DNA of 64,000 nucleotides from Streblospio benedicti (taxonomy: Eukaryota; Annelida; Polychaeta; Spionida; Spionidae), in contig CM032660.1 of the NCBI GenBank assembly GCA_019095985.1, forward strand, positions 43,182,669 through 43,246,668, given 5' to 3'. Within the stretch, counting starts at the first letter, position 1; every line of letters begins with the position of its first letter. This document shows, piece after piece, positions 12,130 to 23,500 of this stretch. The notes below the pieces were generated by a model. That model did no database searches. It was not told the origin of the DNA and saw only the letters and a list, made by a program, of their open reading frames with translations. A program made the position numbers and the translations under genes.

Positions 12130-12279
12130 GACTGGGTGAGCTGTCTCCTGCAGTGCCCAGGTGGCGCCAGAAGTAGGCGGTGCAGCCGGCCGTACGCAGA
12201 CAGGAAAAGGCGCAGTCCATGAGGCGCACTGCCGGGTTGAAGGTATGCAGGAGGTAGTCACCCAGGGTCACCAGCCCAC
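12130..12279 (-). CDS. Possible exon of a PAN/Apple-domain protein
   Basis: On the minus strand an acceptor (CCCACATGTAG) precedes 150 open bases, and a strong donor (GTAAGATTAG) follows. The exon is symmetric with phase-1 borders, as is typical of shuffled extracellular modules. The peptide contains GDYLLHTFN, then DCAFSCLRTAGCTAYFW. The cysteine spacing and flow resemble PAN/Apple modules. No flanking exons were found, so it is a candidate only. It could also be a relic. Confidence 0.35.
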
Positions 12280-13790
12280 CTACATGTGGGGGGAAAGAGG
12301 CACGTTAGATGGGATGCAGAAAGACGTCTCCTATTGGCATCTGCTACAAAAACCTGCTTATTATGACAATCATATTGCTTGGTGTGTAGCCACCCAAAAG
12401 AAGGCTGGATAGCCACATTGATCAATGGTAAATTTGCGACATACTACAATTCTCATCTGCTTATATCCAACGCATTTTGCATGTAAACTGTTGTGTTTGA
12501 CTTTTTTTCTTCCAAGTTAATATTTCATAGAAAATTAGAAATCCCTTTCCACTAATTAACACTTGCTTGAAAAGAGCTGCTCTTGTATGTTGTTTTTCTT
12601 ACTTGGCACAACAAATTGATTTAATTTACATAAACACCACACATTGCACTCTACTTCTACATTACATTGATGACCCCCGACCCCCAACAGTTAACGCATT
12701 CATTGTCGGCTAACTAAAATCCTATTTGATGGATATCCATTAAATATGAAAAACAGTAAATTTTAGTACAGAATCTCTAAAAAAAAATAGGGGTAAATTG
12801 TATGTGAAAAAATTTATAGCCCCCCCCCTTAAAAGTGTGTGAAAAAATTGATAGCCCCCTCCAAACATTGTGACAAAAGTTCATGGCTCGTCCTAAAATC
12901 CTCCTACCCCACCCTGTCATAAATACTGAATGGTTCCTTAGCATTTATTGCACGCTTTGATGGTTTTTGTAGTAAATTTGTGTCGAGAGATAAGAATGTG
13001 AAACTTTTTTTTATAATTAAGCTCAGTCCTTCGTCTACACGTGTTTAATTGCAAAGAGAAAGCCACATCTGTGATGATGGCCACGGCTACACCCAAGAAA
13101 ATACGTACCCTGTTCACGACAAAAATAAAATGAAAATGCTTCTGTCCAGCTTCGGGCAAATATTCGAACATTCAGTGCCTTCTTTGAAAAGTGGATGAAT
13201 GAATCATAGAACCCTTGTGTGCCCCCCACCCCCACCCCCACCCCTAATTATGATTAAAGACCAGGGTTTTGCATTACTAAAGGCAGTTATATTAAGCAAT
13301 AAAATAAATAAGATGGTAACGACGCATTGCTGTTTCAAGGCTTTCAAGATTGGCAACTGGGTCGCACACCATTTGCACTTTTTTTTAATGATTATTGTGT
13401 ACTTATTTTCCATTCACCTCCATTTCGACTTACTATTCAAATCTATGAAAATAACCCCTCCTACAAAGATCCAATTCTTTGTGGAAACTTTTTATGGCCT
13501 CAGCCAATGAAACCATCAGAAGATATTTCCTTCGGCCACGTCAAATATACGATAGCTTACCATCTCACAAGGCCAAGTACATGTAGTAAGAAAAAGCGAG
13601 CAATTCATATGATCTTGTTTTTGACGTGAGCTTAACCCAATGAATTCCTTCCGGTTAATAAAGCCACAACTGAATCATAAAGAGTTTAACGTAGACAAAT
13701 GATGGTGTTTTTCAAACGTCCAGCATCTATTCATACACGTCATCATCCCCTTCCCACACAGCTTGTATTCACACGGCTATTACTTTTGTT
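12280..13790. other. Region without a recognised gene
   Basis: Contains C-rich tracts near 12820-12870 and 13220-13245 that resemble the interiors of MITEs seen elsewhere in the window. Nothing else supported. Confidence 0.35.
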
Positions 13791-13795
13791 TTCAG

Positions 13796-13916
13796 ATCAC
13801 AGAACCAAATACTAAATAGTTACTGCACCTGGTCCCATGGAGACTACGGCCAGAGGCTCGACTGTAACGCCAACAACATGAGTAACATAGATATATTATC
13901 TGGGTTTCTAAGTTAG
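13796..13916 (+). CDS. Possible 3'-terminal exon, unknown protein
   Basis: A good acceptor (TTTTGTTTTCAG) precedes an open stretch of about 39 codons ending in TAG, containing YCTWSHGDYGQRLDCNANN. A poly(A) signal lies about 160 bp downstream. Two cysteines in a polar context suggest a secreted piece. No upstream exon identified. Confidence 0.25.
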
Positions 13917-14076
13917 CGCCACAGATTAGTTTAACAGTTTAACTAATCTGTGTTAGCGCATTGTAAGCAAGACTAATGCATGAGTAAATTCCATAAGTAT
14001 CCGCCGTCGAGCGACTGTCGTCATGCTTAACAGTATATGTACTGCATGTTATTATTGCAATGGTTAGTTCCGGACA

Positions 14077-14082
14077 AATAAA
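14077..14082 (+). terminator. Poly(A) signal AATAAA
   Basis: Consensus hexamer downstream of the candidate exon ending at 13916. Confidence 0.3.
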
Positions 14083-14120
14083 CGTTCAAACAACATCGTT
14101 GTCTACTTCTACTCTTCTCA

Positions 14121-14390
14121 GGGAACGATCATAATAACGATAACGTCCATGTTTGGGGGCTCGAAGAAAAAGTTAACCGACCCACCATCAACGTTGAGTG
14201 ACACCCCCACCCCCACCCCCACGCCCCCAGCTGAAGCAAAAATCTTCTGCGTATTCACTAATTGCATTTTTGGACAATTGCTAAATGTTCAACACCCCCC
14301 CAAAAAAAAAAAAAAATCAGAAAAGTTGGACGACCCCCCCACCACACACCTCTTTGGACGACCCATGTATCATTATTTATGACCGTTCCC
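14121..14390. mobile_element. GGGAACGATCAT MITE, copy 1
   Basis: Terminal inverted repeats: GGGAACGATCATAATAACGA at the left and the complement of GGGAACGGTCATAAATAATG at the right. The interior is rich in C runs. It belongs to the same family as 21122-21401. The right end abuts TGCAG, a possible splice acceptor. Confidence 0.75.
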
Positions 14391-14450
14391 TGCAGACGCG
14401 TACTAGTAACACTTGGATGTCATCACGGACACGGGCGGTTCCCGTTTCAG

Positions 14451-14597
14451 GTGCTGCGGGGCACGTGCTCCTCGGGTCAGGACCGTGACTGCCGCATGAG
14501 CGGCAGCAACTCGCACTCCGCCTACTGCTGTGGCGTCCAGGAGTGTGGCAGACCACAGCAGAGAACATCCAGGAAACATCCACGTGTCAATGAATGA
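14451..14597 (+). CDS. Probable 3'-terminal exon of a cysteine-rich protein
   Basis: The acceptor CGGTTCCCGTTTCAG is followed by 48 codons and TGA. The peptide contains GTCSSGQDRDCRMSG then AYCCGVQECGRP, i.e. five cysteines including a CC pair, then a basic tail. The composition (GC-rich) is like PRKDC exons and unlike the surroundings. AATAAA follows 18 bp after the stop. An alternative acceptor (TGCAG at 14391-14395) would start the exon at 14396 in the same frame and add one more cysteine. I do not recognise the family; a small secreted protein is the likeliest reading. Upstream exons not found. Confidence 0.45.
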   Translation: MLRGTCSSGQDRDCRMSGSNSHSAYCCGVQECGRPQQRTSRKHPRVNE

Positions 14598-14614
14598 TTT
14601 CCACAGTTGCGTAC

Positions 14615-14620
14615 AATAAA
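14615..14620 (+). terminator. Poly(A) signal AATAAA
   Basis: Consensus hexamer shortly after the stop at 14597, followed by a T/GT-rich stretch as expected for a cleavage region. Confidence 0.5.
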
Positions 14621-15024
14621 GCTATCAAGAAAAAGCTAGCCGTCTTCTTTTCTTCTTCGTCTCTTCTTCTCCATTTTTTATGTTTTGTTTTAGTTGATTT
14701 TGATTTTTGTTATGTGGTATACATCTTCACCAGTTCAAGGCTCTGACTAGAACATTTAATCAGAGAGTAATGAATGATATATGCTACCTTGCAAGATGGT
14801 CAAATCCACCAACATTTTGCTGGCAGACAACCAGTTCTGAGCACCTTGATTTGGAAAATATGGGTCTCCGAAAATCCCCCGGGCGTGTGTGTGTGTGTGG
14901 GGGGGGGGGGTAATGGAGGCTGCGATTGATCCTTAGCCTATAACAGGCCCTATATATATATGAACATGGCAAACGAAAGTAATATCTAATAATAGCATTA
15001 TTACATACATTGAGTAGTGTGCAT

Positions 15025-15116
15025 GTACCCAGAGTGTGCGGCATTAGTTTGCATTGTGTTCTGCATACATCGGGACAGTCTAAGTCCACTAGAACTAGAA
15101 TTACAACTTGGTATAG
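15025..15116 (+). repeat. 92-bp direct repeat, copy 1
   Basis: From GTACCCAGAGTGTGCGGC to ACAACTTGGTATAG, identical to 17079-17170 except one T/C difference near the end. Confidence 0.9.
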
Positions 15117-17078
15117 CAGACCTTCCAAGTCTCCCGCACGGCCGTTGAGACTCCCCCCTTTGGAGACTCACCTACTGTACTCAGGTTATGGATAACGTAA
15201 CCCTTTCATATCGGCTAAAATAAATTAAACTTCAAACAAATAAAACAGTGATGCTTCTATTTCTCAAAGTTTAAATAGAAATGTCAAGGTACATTTAACA
15301 GTTTAATGGGATACTAGCTGTCATTGTCCCATTGAATGTTGCCACTTGAAATCCGTGGTCTGTCTGCGAAATGTATGTTTATCAAAAAATAGGTCTCCCC
15401 CTTTCAATGTTTAAGGTTGTGGAGCTTATAAAACTGCGTAATTATTCTTTTACACCTATGTAAAATTTACTACTGAAACTACTTTTCATGCATAATAGAT
15501 GATTATTTAAACATATCTGATAAAATCTTTTAAAAAATTGATTGTTTATTCCATCAATAAAATAAAATATCTTCGTTTTTTGACTGTATCATTTATTAAT
15601 TTTCAAAGAAACACACTATATACATGCCGACCACGGAACCCATGCAGCTTTCATAAGACTGCTGTCAAACACCTTATCTGTGATCCGCCATTTTGGCCAA
15701 AATGTCATAAATTTCTTCAACATGTCGTAATTCCCAGTTTCTCCGTGATATTTCCGTATATCGGTCGTTGCTAAAAGGCAGACCACCAAAGAATGACGGC
15801 GAAATCCTGTGCATTTTTCGTTTTGTCACAATGTACTAGGTTGTGAAATCGAGTTTTAATAAATTAAGAATAGATAAGATGTTTTTATTGTGACAAAACT
15901 TAAACATTTACTTATGAATATTAACAAAATTTTGATACCACAGCAGCCTACCAGTCATCACTGTATGCAAGTATTGATGTTGAAAAAAAAAATTAATTAG
16001 CTTTAAATGTGGTTTTTATTTTTTCACAGGGGCCGGGGAATATCACATTTTTGCTTAAATTATACGTGGTGTATCATATGTCCCAGGGGTTTGGCCACTT
16101 AGAATTTTATTTCTTTGCATATTCATGCATTTAAAAGTTATAGAGGAAAAACTATACGCAAAAGTTCTATATATCATGTCTTCTACTCAACTCAGAAATC
16201 GCAGACTTTTGGTGTTTAATGCTTTCAAAAATGAACCCGTGTTATTAATGATTGGGGTTTAGTATATAAACTTTAGATAACATCACCAGAAAATGAAACA
16301 AAATTCATTCTATAGTCCAACAGCAGCAGCTCTTTTTTAGAAAAATATTATTTGAGTGTTTGTTTTCTGTCAAAATCCCATGTATTTCTAGGACACCTTG
16401 CATGGTAAAATCATGTTTTCATCTCCTTTAGGTGATTTCTTCATTTCTTACAACCGTATAAACATACAATTTGGGTTTAAAACTCCAAATGATAAATAGT
16501 TGACCTCTGCCATTCAAAGATCCATTTGAGGATGCACTTTACACAGCTGTCAGACCCCCATTGTCACGCCATTTGAATTCATCATAGATTCACTTTTGTT
16601 TTGATGTAGGATGTTCCGTTGCCGTGTGAGCATCATTGACAATTTTGAACTGAATTAAATAAAAAATCTGGATTTTAATAGTTATGCTACTGGTCCCCAT
16701 AAAATGGCCCCACAAAAAAATAATAAATATTGTACAAAAAGCCCCTGATTCACAATGAAAAAAGAGTGTTTTTCAAGGAAAATAGCACATAATGTGTTTG
16801 AAACAGACAGATGTGACATAATAACCAATTTACTACATGTCATACCACATATGGAGGTTTTAAAGGTCTCAGACCACTAAACACTATTCAATTGTAAGAT
16901 CTATTAACAATTATAACCAGCCCTCTACTCTGCTTAGCTTTGAAAATGTTGGCCAATGTTTATTCCTTTTCAACAAGTATTTCATTTCCAGTTGCTAAGG
17001 AGAAAATTTTCATGGGCATAACCATTATCCCAGAGCTCTGGCAGCCATAGAAGAGACTACACCAATGAAATGTGCTCT

Positions 17079-17170
17079 GTACCCAGAGTGTGCGGCATTA
17101 GTTTGCATTGTGTTCTGCATACATCGGGACAGTCTAAGTCCACTAGAACTAGAATTACAACTTGGCATAG
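17079..17170 (+). repeat. 92-bp direct repeat, copy 2
   Basis: Matches copy 1 at 91 of 92 positions. It ends about 225 bp before the PRKDC start codon, so it lies in the promoter or 5' UTR area. Confidence 0.9.
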
Positions 17171-17395
17171 GCGAAACTTTTCAGGTCTTACCCCTATTTT
17201 ACCGCCCCACCCCCCTATGGACAGTTCCTTGATTACCTTATGAAACTACTATTAGCAGTACTGTACATGATTAATTAATTTATAAAATAAAATCTTATAC
17301 ACACGGCAGGCTCTGCAAGTAGCGACCTGTAAAATAAAAAACATTTTCGTTTTTAAAATATTGATAGTGTGAAGGATTTGTTGACATCTGAAAAG

Positions 17396-17540
17396 ATGGC
17401 GGCCTCTTTGCAAGAAAATCTTCAATCATTAAATGATTGCTTAACAAGTGAAGACCTTCAGATCGGTGGCCAGAAAGCACATAGTATTGTAGGAGATATT
17501 GGACAGTATTGTTTGCAAGATGTGACATCGAAAGACATTG
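17396..17540 (+). CDS. PRKDC: PRKDC exon 1
   Basis: Codons 1-48 plus one base. The peptide starts [16 protein letters not shown] and ends near DVTSKDIG. Donor GTAAAT. It corresponds to the LQETL.AADRC and GLGQEC region of vertebrate DNA-PKcs. Confidence 0.85.
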
Positions 17541-20500
17541 GTAAATTAGGCATTTATTAAGGGTCTTATTTAAGCAGGTGCTCCGGCATGCAAAACCCAT
17601 TAGACTAGTCTACTTGTGTATTTTGTTTGTAAACAAAATCGAGTCTATCTAAATTAGCAATCGTTGTCATTTAGATATTTACATTGGAAAGCCATGTATT
17701 GATTGGGGTTATTTTTGAAACGGTTGCATCTTCGAGGTACATTCCTTATTAATATTTCAAATTGACCACCAAAGATGTCCTAAATTACATTGACTCATCG
17801 ACATCGTTTTATCAGTTTAAAACTCCATATCATAGCTAGTTGAGATCTGCCATTCCAAAAAAGTGTAGATCTAGATGCACTCACCGGCAGCCAACAGACC
17901 CCCACGTAATTCAGTGACGTGTTGGTTTGCCAGCGAGGTCATGGATTAATACATGCCCATCATCACTGTTTGTTGCTTTAAATCAAGTCTACGAGCTTAA
18001 CAGCACAGTCTTGTCCATAATCAGTTGACACTATAAACTATACAGTAAATCTCCCCAACAACGGAGCAGTGTTCAACGGAAAAAAGCAACCAATGGAAGG
18101 AATTGCTGTGCATTTTCCCCTATATTATAAGTAAAAATTGGAGTAATCAACGGAATGTCCTTAGCAACGAACAACGGAAGGCATATTAGGTGACAAACAA
18201 CAGAATTAAGCTTATTTTGCTTCATTTGTTCTTTGTTTATTCCCGCTATCGCACGTGGTTTCGTTATGTTGTAACAAAAAAAGACTTGTTTTAGTCTCGA
18301 TTATCCAGGACCTATGGTGGAGTACGCTCACCAATATGCAATAGAATGTGGTTTAGTGAGGCTAACAATGACCCATTCTGCACATGCGCTGTAGAATGGA
18401 AGCGCCATTTTGAAAAAAATAACAATGGGAAAATTCAAGAGTAATTTTTAATATATGGACAAAATACTAAATATTGTGTTTGTAATAAAGTGCCATCAGA
18501 ATCTATACATTTATTTATCAGAGAACTGCTACTGACAAACGGACACTGCATTCGTTTTGACAAGCAGAATTTAATAATAACTTTCTGCATTGAGCGATAA
18601 TGGATGTCTATGGTCCATGTGAATATCATGTTCAGATTACTAATCAGCGGAAACCCCCTTCAACAGAAGGAATTTGGACTGCAAGTTGGGTGCCGTTGTT
18701 GGGGAGATTTACTGTAGTCTCATCCATTCTTGTAAGGTGACCATTGCAGTTATGATTTTTATATTTTTATTATTTAATTAATGACATTTCGTCAATTTTT
18801 TTCAAAGCTGAATAAGAATTAGAATTTTAATTTGAATTTCATTTTCACATTTTCCAACATCGTCATACCTCACAGCTATAATGCTATATATGCAAGATAC
18901 AGTTGTGATTCAAGGCCCGTAAATTTCGTGAAAGTGGGTCCCAAAATCCAACCAATCACAAATCAGACTGAAATGTCAGTCTCCCATGTAGTCACTGGTC
19001 AGCTCGTCCAGACCAGTAGAAATTGGGGAGGACTAGTGCTGAATTTGATTCACTAGTCCTACATACGATGTCTCAGACAGAACACATTTGGCAACTTGGC
19101 ATGATGAGTAACTTTTGAGCAGGACTGGTACTTTTTTAGAGTAACTAGTCCTGCTGAAGAGTAACTATTGAGGCCTTAACTTGAAGACTACATAATGTTC
19201 CATGACTTAAACTCAATAATAATGACGTGATTTTGATTCATTAGCACCGTGGCCAAGTTCAGCTCGATTGTGTAGGTCCAACCCACGGGCTTGTAAACTT
19301 ATTAAGGCAGTGTGAATGATAAAGCCATGAAACCGATGAGAATTTTACAAAAGCAAAGGATTTATTCTTATATTCCATTGTAGATTACGCATGCTCCATC
19401 CTGTTTGACAGAGAAAATGGAGTTACACCATTTCTTAAAAAGACTGTCAGTGTTGATCAGGTAATGGATATCAACATCTAGAATCTTAGTTTTCAGCCAT
19501 TATAATTTGAGCACTGATATTATGAAAATTAAATTTACTTATGCATTCTATGCAATTTATCCCTAGTTTCAACACAGCAAAGCCGAGTTGTTAGAAATGC
19601 TCAGAAGTTTTGTAGAAAAGTTCCCGAAAAAAGTGGTGCCTTACGCAGTGGAACTGAAAGTAAGTACTTGTATTTCTTCAATGTCCAATGTGAAAGTCAT
19701 GAAATTAAAATGTTAAGTTTTTATCATTTTGTTATAATCTACTCATATTAATTTAAGATTTTTATTACACAGTTTTACATGGTATATATAGAAATACGCT
19801 GTAAAATGAGTAAGCATGAGGATACGCAGAATTCTGTGTGCCAAATAACTAGCCAATGCTTTGTACATAAGCTGTCTAGAAATATGTATGTGGTTAATGA
19901 CCGTTAATGGATGAAGATAATATTTTATTTTGCATTTCAGAATGTGTGTATGTCGATTTTTATGAGGGAGAAGTATGCTGCTGTGAAGAAAGGCGCGATT
20001 CCCATCATTATAGAGGTAAACTTTATATTATACGGTCATCTTGTTGGTCAATGTGAAACCCAACCTCCACTTTGGTGGACGATTTTCTCAGTAGATCTTA
20101 GGAGAGAACAATAACATTCATGTAGTCTCCATATTGTACTTTTTACAACCTTCCTACAAAAGCTGAAATGTGTGATTGACATGGTGAATGTTTCAAAGTC
20201 CCAAAGATAATACACAGTTATTAAGATATTTGTTCTGTAAAAACTAGTATTAATAAGTGATGTCTTCACTTTTAGCTGTAAGTAAAATGTAAAATGTTCA
20301 CATAATGCTACATGTATATATCATGTCTGGGGTTTAAACTAAAATACAAGGTCAAATTAAGTTATATATAATGGGATGGTGTTCTTAATTTTCAGAGACA
20401 AATCTTACTATAACTCGACAAAAACTTAATAAAATCTTAATATATTTTCTCCAAATTAAGTTTTGTTGATTTTTAGTAAGAATTGTCTCTGAAAATCAAA

Positions 20501-23500
20501 ATTTCTCATGCCTCTGATCAAGGTTTTTCTCGATAAATAGGTTCTCATCTCTGTGTTGGGCTTTATTCCAGGTTGCAATCGAAGCACCACTCACTAGTGC
20601 TATAAAACTTTAGCCACAAAAGGTTTGATACTTAGTAGTATGTGGAGTATTGTGGACGGTTCAAAAAAAATTGAAACCGGTTAATCGGCCCTGCAAAACC
20701 GAACCTTAACCGGTTAACCACAAATTATCACTCACCAAAGTATTTCATTTTCAGGAAATGCGTGCATAGTGCATGATCAAAGGATAAAGTTACATGTAGT
20801 ACTGCAAATATGTGTGTGAGTAGATCTAGTCAAAAGGAACGTGTTACATGTGTATGGAGTAGATCTACTCTCATGTTTAGAAACGTCGAGCGAAACGATA
20901 TATTGATTAGATACCCTGTATCTAAAAAATTAGCTGTTTATGCGTTTTGTGTTTTATCGTTCACCAGCAAGGAGGAGAATTAATGAAATGTGTGTAATAT
21001 ATAGCTTGGTAATGAAAATAATCATCAAAATTAATAACCGGTTAGTCAATCTAAGAACCGGTTATGTATAGAAAACGACCGTAGCCCGTTAACCAGTTAA
21101 CCGTCCATATACTAGTACTTAGGGAACGATCATAAATAATGATACCGAGGGGGTCGTCCAAAAAGGTGGGGGGGTGGGGGGGGGGGTCGCAGAACTTTTT
21201 TATCACGCTACGGTATATTTTTTTCAAATATTTTCTTTTAGCAATGAAATGAATATGGGGACTTTTTCTTTAGTGGAGGGTGGGAAGGTCATTCAACTTT
21301 TTAAAATGTTGATAGGGGGGTCAGTTAACTTTTTCTTTGCGCCCCAAAAAATGGACGACCGCACCCCCACCCCCCCAGTATTGTTATTTATGATCGTTCC
21401 CTTAGACCATGTCACTGTGGCGTTGTTTCAGCTGCTGCGGCAGTGTGCGGGGTCCCCCACCCAGGACGACCTGCAGATCACTGCGCTCATAGAGAAGCTA
21501 TTCACAGAACTCAGCAAGCCAGCCAGCAAACACACCCCCACAGGTACACAGCAAACACAACTCCACACAGGTACACAGCAAACATAGGGACACAGCAAAT
21601 ACAACTCCACAGGGTACACTGCAAATATGGGCCAAACTGTAATTTAATGAAATAGGTGTCATATTTGTCTGAACAATATTGCTTACAATGGGAAACTAAT
21701 GGGTCAAGTGAAATCTTAGAATAAGCATAGATCGATGTTCTATGGATGTAGATCTAGGTCTCGTGTTTTTCCAGTAGGTTGGCAGTTTTACAATGTTCCG
21801 GGGATATTTGCAGTGAGTCAGCAGATTTACCACGTTCTAGCCATGTTTTTCCAGTGCGTCAGCAGATTTACCATGTTCTGGGTGTGCTGGCAGAACTGTA
21901 CCCTGAGAAGATGGTGATGTACTCGGAGAAACTACTCGAAATCTACATCCGCGTCCTTAAAACAGAGGTAAGGATGTATTAATGTGTGATTCACTCGGGA
22001 TGATGATATGATTCTCTATCATGGTAGAAGGTAGAAATATGCTTGCTAAAGAGATGTGTGAGAGTACTGGGAAACACACACATATTTTGACATGCATTGT
22101 TGTGTTACGCTGCATGCTGTGTGTTGCAGACGACAGTGAAATCGCGCAAGCCTGAGCTGAGTCTGATCGCGGGCTGTCTGCAGGGACTCACCGCCCTGCT
22201 CACTCAGTTCTCACACTCCGCACAGGAAGGTAAGATGGGGGGGCGGGCACTAACATCTGTGTTGGGTTTGTGTGCTCCACAGTGAGTTCAAATTAGTGTG
22301 TCTTAAATATTGTTTATGCCAGAATGTGGGGTCTTAGATATTGGTGTTTAAAACAATACATTGAATCTATATGAAACTTGAAGGCAACAACAAAATATCA
22401 TCATGGTTCAGTTGACTTATACCACAGTTGTTTGAGATTTAGATAAATTAGGGGGTCTTTGGGGTTTGGCTGCCAAGAAATAGGGAGTCTTAGATATTTT
22501 GCCATCTCAAAATCGGGGGTATTAGTTCTGAGCATCTATATAGCACCACAGGATAGTAGCCAACCTGACTGGAAGAAGACAATGGTACTAACTGCCAGAG
22601 CAAAGTCCCTGATACGTTATCGCAAAATAAAGCATTTGAATTCTCTTTTATGATTTGAAGCTTCGAAACTATTCTGACATCTCTATTAAAAAAAGTAGGG
22701 CCATGGATAAGTACCCGTCCTAATGTCCGAGACGGGTGTCTGTGTTGTCCACTCGAGTATCAGAAGAGACCTCTGACACATAACTATTCTTAAAAATTTT
22801 GACCAATCACAGGCTGTTAATCTATATGATCATCACAGGCCGGTGATGAATATAAATGAGGTCAACATGACCAATCACAGCTAAGTATCAGATGGGTGTG
22901 GCGGTTCAACCAATCAGGTTGCAGTATAAAAACAGGTCACATGAATTATGTTAATCCACTCTCAGGCAAAACATTTCAGAGGTCAATTTGCTTGACATCT
23001 GATACTCAGAGTGGTGTTGTCAGGACAGGTAAAAATTTGGAATTACTTGTCCTATTAGGTTCCGTCACCCCAAACATCAGTTTCAATTGCATTTACATTT
23101 GGACGTGTAAATCTTAGTTAAGCCGGGTATATTTTCATGACACCCGTCCTATGGACAAGTATGTTTTTTCTCCTATTCGTGGCCCTGAAAAAAAACCTTG
23201 ACAATAATGTCCCTTGCTGTGTGCTTCCTTGGCCGAGTGGATAGGCAGTCGGACTTGTGACCAGAAGGTCGTGGATTTGATTCCCGGTTGGGTGTGATGG
23301 TGTGTATTGGGCAAACCTACCTCTAACAGGTTGCACACTGCTCCGTGGTACCTACACGTTAAATAGGTACACGTCAGGCGAGTGAACGCTAATGTGGTTG
23401 ATTAGCACGGTAGCCAAAAGATGTGCTGTATGCTCCCCGGGGAGTTGAGAAAGATACAGTGTGACAAGGATGCCAATGACCTGGTGTAGATGCAGTCGTC

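Larger units (their letters stand above)
14641..17395. other. Intergenic region and PRKDC upstream DNA
   Basis: Between the cysteine-rich terminal exon and the PRKDC start codon. Apart from the 92-bp direct repeat and a G run (14899-14910) I see no gene. The PRKDC promoter must lie in its right part. No TATA box is evident. Confidence 0.4.

Noticed and set aside
14377-14583. Minus-strand frame opposite the cysteine-rich exon
   Set aside because: It is the shadow of the GC-rich plus-strand exon, which has acceptor, stop and poly(A) signal in order.
17369-17395. Upstream in-frame GTG as PRKDC start
   Set aside because: The ATG at 17396 has a good context and the resulting N-terminus matches the family. 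GTG starts are not expected here.
21537-21630. CRISPR-like array
   Set aside because: Regular repeats exist but spacers are not unique and the genome is clearly eukaryotic. It is a splice-border minisatellite.
23224-23300. tRNA gene
   Set aside because: Box A and B are present but box B is degenerate, no clean cloverleaf was found, and part of the body recurs elsewhere, so it is a SINE head.
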